From Catenulispora pinisilvae (lineage in GTDB: Bacteria; Actinomycetota; Actinomycetes; Streptomycetales; Catenulisporaceae), in assembly GCF_015356865.1 (NCBI RefSeq), contig NZ_JAAFZA010000005.1, positions 1 through 64,000 on the forward strand: DNA of 64,000 nt, written 5' to 3'. Numbering within the stretch: the stretch's first letter is position 1; each line of letters starts with the position of its first letter. The translations under genes were made by a program, and so were the position numbers. The notes under the pieces are model-generated. The model did no database searches, was not told where the DNA came from, and was given only the letters and a program-made list of their open reading frames with translations. Of this stretch, positions 60,965-64,000 are shown one piece after another.

Positions 60965-62392
60965 ATGTTGAAAAGCAGCTACGCCGCAGCGCTGTCCTCC
61001 ATGCTGGTCGGGACCGTGAGCCTGCCCGGCGGGGCCCCCGCCCCGGCGCCGGCCGTCCACGTGACCGTGAGCGCGGACCACGTGATCACCCGGCTGACCG
61101 ACGGGGCAGTCGGGGTCAACACCGCGATCTGGAACCCCGACCTGCTCGACCGGCCGACCGACCGGCTGATCCGCGACGCCGGAATCCAGACCCTGGCCTT
61201 CGACGGCGGCGGGGTCAGCGACCTGTACCACTGGCGCACCGGCGAGCTCAGCCCCGATCCCCAGGCTGCCGTGCACGATGCCCAGGGCCTGGACTATGAG
61301 GACCTCAAGCCGCAGTTCAGCTTCGACCAGTTCGCCGCGACCGCGCGGGCGACCGGCAGCAAGATGCTGGTCCACGTCGACTACGGGACCGGTACGCCGC
61401 AGGAGGCCGCCGACTGGGTGCGCTACGCCAACAAGATCCGCCACTACGGCGTCCAGGAATGGGCCATCGGCGAGGAGACGTACTTCAACGGCGCGCTCGG
61501 TGCCGGTCTGAACACCGAGCCCGACGGCCACGCGGACAAGTCGGCGCAGGCCTACGCGACGAACTCGCTCGCCTTCATCAAGGCGATGAAGGCCGCCGAT
61601 CCCGGCATCCGGGTGGGGCTGGAACTGGCCGCCCCGATCCCCGGGACGCCGATGCCGGACTGGGACAAAACGGTGCTCCAGGTGGCCGGATCGGCGGCGG
61701 ACTTCGTCGACGTCCACTACTACACCGGCGCCCAGACCGACGACGCGCTGCTGGCCTCACCGCAGACCGCGATCCCCAAGGGCATGTCGGCCCTGAGCTC
61801 CCTGGTCGCGTCCTACAACCCCAAGCTGAAGATCGACATCGGGGAGACCAACTCCTTCTACCGGCAGGCACCGCAGCAGATCAGCCCCACCAACGCGCTC
61901 TACCTGCCCGAGTCCGTCCTGGCCATGCTGGAGAACGGCGCCAGCGAAGTCGACTGGTGGGCCCTGTACAACAAGTGGGGCGGGAGCGCCGAGAACGGCT
62001 ACGGCGACCTCGGGCTTCTCGCATCCGGCAACGTCAGCGACGACGGCAAGTCCCAGGGCCCCGGGGCGGACACCAAATTCGACCCCTACTACGGCATGCA
62101 GCTTCTCGGCGCGCTGGCCCGCCCCGGCGCCAAGCTCGTGACCGCCACCGCGGGCGGAACCGTCGTGGCGCACGCCGCCCTGCTGCCCGACTCCGAACTC
62201 GGCGTGCTGCTGGCGAACAACGATCCCGGCCACGCGGCCCCGGTGGACCTGCGGGTCGCCGGATTCCACGCGCGGTCCGAAGCGACCATCCTGACCTGCA
62301 GCGCGGCCACGCACGGCATCACCGTGACGCACGGGACGGTCCCCAAGACACTGCCGCCGTACTCCCTCACGCTGGTCCTTTTGCAGCGCTGA
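60965..62392 (+). CDS. Secreted GH51/GH39-like glycoside hydrolase (possible alpha-L-arabinofuranosidase)
   Basis: 475 aa. A short signal peptide-like N-terminus (SYAAALSSMLVGTVSLPGGA) is followed by a (beta/alpha)8-type domain: VGVNTAIWNPDLLDRPTDRL, then the acid/base region QEWAIGEETYF (Glu171) and nucleophile candidate Glu294 in KIDIGETNSFY. The C-terminal 100 residues form a beta-sandwich (GVLLANNDPGHAAPVDLRVA). The layout fits arabinofuranosidase-like clan A enzymes acting on plant polysaccharide outside the cell. Expression may be set by the SARP-like repeats just upstream. Exact family and substrate are uncertain. Confidence 0.75.
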   Translation: MLKSSYAAALSSMLVGTVSLPGGAPAPAPAVHVTVSADHVITRLTDGAVGVNTAIWNPDLLDRPTDRLIRDAGIQTLAFDGGGVSDLYHWRTGELSPDPQAAVHDAQGLDYEDLKPQFSFDQFAATARATGSKMLVHVDYGTGTPQEAADWVRYANKIRHYGVQEWAIGEETYFNGALGAGLNTEPDGHADKSAQAYATNSLAFIKAMKAADPGIRVGLELAAPIPGTPMPDWDKTVLQVAGSAADFVDVHYYTGAQTDDALLASPQTAIPKGMSALSSLVASYNPKLKIDIGETNSFYRQAPQQISPTNALYLPESVLAMLENGASEVDWWALYNKWGGSAENGYGDLGLLASGNVSDDGKSQGPGADTKFDPYYGMQLLGALARPGAKLVTATAGGTVVAHAALLPDSELGVLLANNDPGHAAPVDLRVAGFHARSEATILTCSAATHGITVTHGTVPKTLPPYSLTLVLLQR

Positions 62393-62545
62393 GCACGGCA
62401 TCCGCCTGGCATCCGCCTGCCGGCACGACCGCCGGCCTGAGGCTGACCGAGTGAATCACAGTTATGTTCTCCAAATATGGCGGGGTAGCTTTCTGCTGAG
62501 CACATGGGGCAGGGGCCCCGAACCTGCTGAAAGGGGCACCCTGCC

Positions 62546-62593
62546 ATGCATCTTCGTACGCATCTTGGTATGCATCCTGGTACGCATCTCGGT
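62546..62593 (+). repeat. Two 24-bp tandem units giving three in-frame start codons
   Basis: Units 62546-62569 and 62570-62593 encode MHLRTHLG and MHPGTHLG and differ at two bases in 24 plus silent changes. Each opens with ATG, and a third ATG at 62594 starts MRRSVLLAAFG, the signal peptide proper. The ribosome site AAAGGGG is best placed for the first ATG. Confidence 0.75.
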
Positions 62594-63484
62594 ATGCGCC
62601 GCAGCGTACTTCTGGCCGCGTTCGGAACCATCACCGCCGTGTCGCTGACCATGGGCGGCGTGGCTTCGGGCGATGTTCTTCCCGTGCCTGCTCCAGTACC
62701 ACGAGCCCGCACCGCAGTGGATAAGGGCATTGTGGAAGTGCTCCACGTCTCAGCGGCGGCCGATGCCGGCCCCCGGTCGCGTGATGTCTATGTTTATCGT
62801 CCCGGCGTGACCGCGAGTTCGGCGTTACCGGTTCTGTACATGTTGCACGGCTATCCAGGACATCCCGCAGCGTTGATGCGCTGGATGGCTCCCATGCTGG
62901 ATACCGCATTCGAGCGCGGTGCGGCCCCGTTCATCGTCGCGATTCCGGATGGCAACAGCACGGCGCACTCCGACACCGAGTGGGCCGACTCCGTTGACGG
63001 GCGGACGCTCGTCGAGTCGTCGCTGATCCGGAAGATCCTCCCGGCGGTCGAGGGGCCGGTCCCGCTGCCGGCGGGGATGCGCGCGATCGGGGGCTTCTCG
63101 ATAGGGGGTTACGGGGCGGCGAATCTCGCCCTGCGGCATCCCGATCTGTTCGGTCAGGTGGTCTCGGTGTCGGGCTACTTCCATGTCGACGACACGTCCG
63201 GCATGTTCGCCAAACGCCGCGCGGCGATCGCCGCCAACACGCCGGACGCCATGGTCCGGGCCGCCTCGGGCCGCCGGTTCCTGCTGATCGAGGCGAAGAA
63301 CGAGTCCGAGCCGTTGGTCGCCGGCCAGGCCGCCGACTTCGCCAGCCGGTTGCGCGCCTGTCACTGCGCCGACGATGTGGAGCTACGGATGGAGCGCGGC
63401 GACCACAACGTGGATTTCGTCGGTGCGCAGACCCCCGCGATCGTGGCCTTCCTGGACGCGGGCTGGCGTCGTCCGGTGCAGTGA
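62546..63484 (+). CDS. Secreted alpha/beta-fold esterase (Fes/antigen 85-like)
   Basis: 312 aa. After the repeated His/Gly N-terminus, residues 17-45 (MRRSVLLAAFGTITAVSLTM) form a signal peptide. The enzyme part has LPVLYMLHGYPG (oxyanion loop), nucleophile elbow GGFSIGGYGAANLALRHPD with Ser185, and the final His in MERGDHNVDFV. This is the esterase D/antigen 85-type fold, acting outside the cell on ester bonds, perhaps of polymers. It follows the glycosidase by 150 bases and may act on the same material. Confidence 0.85.
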   Translation: MHLRTHLGMHPGTHLGMRRSVLLAAFGTITAVSLTMGGVASGDVLPVPAPVPRARTAVDKGIVEVLHVSAAADAGPRSRDVYVYRPGVTASSALPVLYMLHGYPGHPAALMRWMAPMLDTAFERGAAPFIVAIPDGNSTAHSDTEWADSVDGRTLVESSLIRKILPAVEGPVPLPAGMRAIGGFSIGGYGAANLALRHPDLFGQVVSVSGYFHVDDTSGMFAKRRAAIAANTPDAMVRAASGRRFLLIEAKNESEPLVAGQAADFASRLRACHCADDVELRMERGDHNVDFVGAQTPAIVAFLDAGWRRPVQ

Positions 63485-63569
63485 CGCCGGCTGCCAGGTC
63501 GTGGCGACGACTCCAGGACGTGGCGAGTCGTCGCCCGCACAGTCCCCGTCTTTGATCGACAATGGTCGC

Positions 63570-64000
63570 ATGCACCCGCGGCGCTGGCACATTCTCATGG
63601 CTTTGAGCGTCGCGCTCTGCACGGTCAACATCGGCACGTTGGCGCTCAACATCGGCCTGCCGAGCATCGGCGTGGCGATGCGGGCGACGACCAGCCAGCT
63701 CCAGTGGATCACCGAGGCGTACGTCCTCGCCCTGGCCGCGCTCATGATCACCGCGGGCTCGCTCGCCGATCGCTTCGGCCGCCGGCGGGTGCTGGTGGCC
63801 GGATTGCTCCTGTTCGCCGCCGCTTCGGCGCTCGGCGCGCTGTGCCACGCGCCGTGGCAGCTCATCATGGTGCGCGCGGTGTCGGGTGCGGCCGGGGCGA
63901 TGATCATGCCGTCCACGCTGTCGATCGTCCGGAACGTCTTCCCGCCCGAGGAGATGGTCAAGGCGATGGCGGTCTGGACCGGCGTGGTCAGCGCGGGCGT
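63570..64000 (+). CDS. MFS transporter, N-terminal part (runs off the window)
   Basis: First 143 codons of a multi-pass transporter: MHPRRWHILMALSVALCTVN, NIGLPSIGVAMRATTSQLQW with the DHA2-type WITEAYVLALAALM, and the A-motif loop GSLADRFGRRRVLVAG between helices 2 and 3. The pattern is that of drug:H+ antiporters of the EmrB/QacA group with 14 helices. Its gene is cut by the window end. TGCCAGGTCG occurs 69 bases upstream of the start, as also before the AfsR-type gene. Confidence 0.88.
   Translation, partial: MHPRRWHILMALSVALCTVNIGTLALNIGLPSIGVAMRATTSQLQWITEAYVLALAALMITAGSLADRFGRRRVLVAGLLLFAAASALGALCHAPWQLIMVRAVSGAAGAMIMPSTLSIVRNVFPPEEMVKAMAVWTGVVSAG

Noticed and set aside
62393-62545. 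Riboswitch or structured leader before the esterase gene
   Set aside because: Contains G-rich and C-rich pieces that can pair, but no known riboswitch core could be recognised.

Overview
The window is high-GC DNA with GTG/TTG starts, 4-base stop/start overlaps and actinobacterial families (SCO6880-type conjugation protein, EspR-like XRE regulator, MAB_1171c family, AfsR/BTAD regulator). It suggests a filamentous Actinomycetota species; I cannot name the genus. Most of it (about 1-53.77 kb) reads as an integrated conjugative element or plasmid loaded with accessory genes. The last 10 kb reads as host chromosome. The proposed junction is a 3' tRNA(CAT) fragment at 53727-53773, followed at once by a perfect hairpin terminator.  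Layout: (1) 0-2 kb: a decayed IS3-type transposase split by a complete IS (710-1940). (2) 3.2-4.6 kb: a small module of hypothetical protein, HATPase and double-XRE regulator. (3) 4.5-12 kb, minus strand: one 2487-codon frame encoding adenine methylase, SNF2-type helicase, primase-polymerase and an Ala-rich tail, interrupted by a single TAA at a conserved Tyr position. (4) 12-20.8 kb, minus strand: type IV secretion operon (coupling protein, VirB4 ATPase, SCO6880 protein, VirB6-like, VirB8-like and a small pilin-like membrane protein), largely translationally coupled. (5) 21-25.6 kb, plus strand: XRE regulator, ImmA/IrrE peptidase, MAB_1171c membrane protein, cytochrome P450 and a VirB1-like lytic transglycosylase/NlpC-P60 hydrolase. 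(6) 25.9-31.2 kb: cargo, including an HhH-GPD-like/HEPN fusion protein that is a strong candidate for an undescribed defence factor, a membrane-anchored pentapeptide-repeat protein, a DUF1877 protein and decayed genes. (7) 31.4-36.3 kb, minus strand: a TerY-P (E. coli yegL-yegK-yegI-like) phospho-signalling triad of vWA, PP2C and kinase-HhH, followed by a membrane-anchored Mrr-like nuclease and a small membrane protein. (8) 37-39.7 kb: transposon graveyard (ISL3 and IS630) with a nonsense-interrupted gene. (9) 39.7-51.8 kb, minus strand: an 11.5-kb secreted RHS/YD-repeat LamG polymorphic toxin with a C-terminal nuclease, broken near its N-terminus by one extra G in a G run, and its SUKH-type immunity gene. 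(10) 52-53.8 kb: small secreted protein, gene and IS relics, a perfect inverted repeat, then the tRNA fragment.  (11) 53.9-64 kb: chromosomal-style genes: GlxA-type AraC regulator, NAD-dependent epimerase, alpha/beta hydrolase, a large AfsR-type regulator, a truncated CocE-type hydrolase remnant, a secreted GH51/39-like glycosidase, a secreted esterase and the start of an MFS transporter. Three CTGGCA repeats spaced exactly 11 bp apart lie before the glycosidase and look like a SARP-type operator.  No integrase or relaxase was recognised; if the element is active they should lie left of the window. Several genes carry single inactivating changes (TAA, two TGA, one +1 G), so the element is either decaying or the assembly contains errors.
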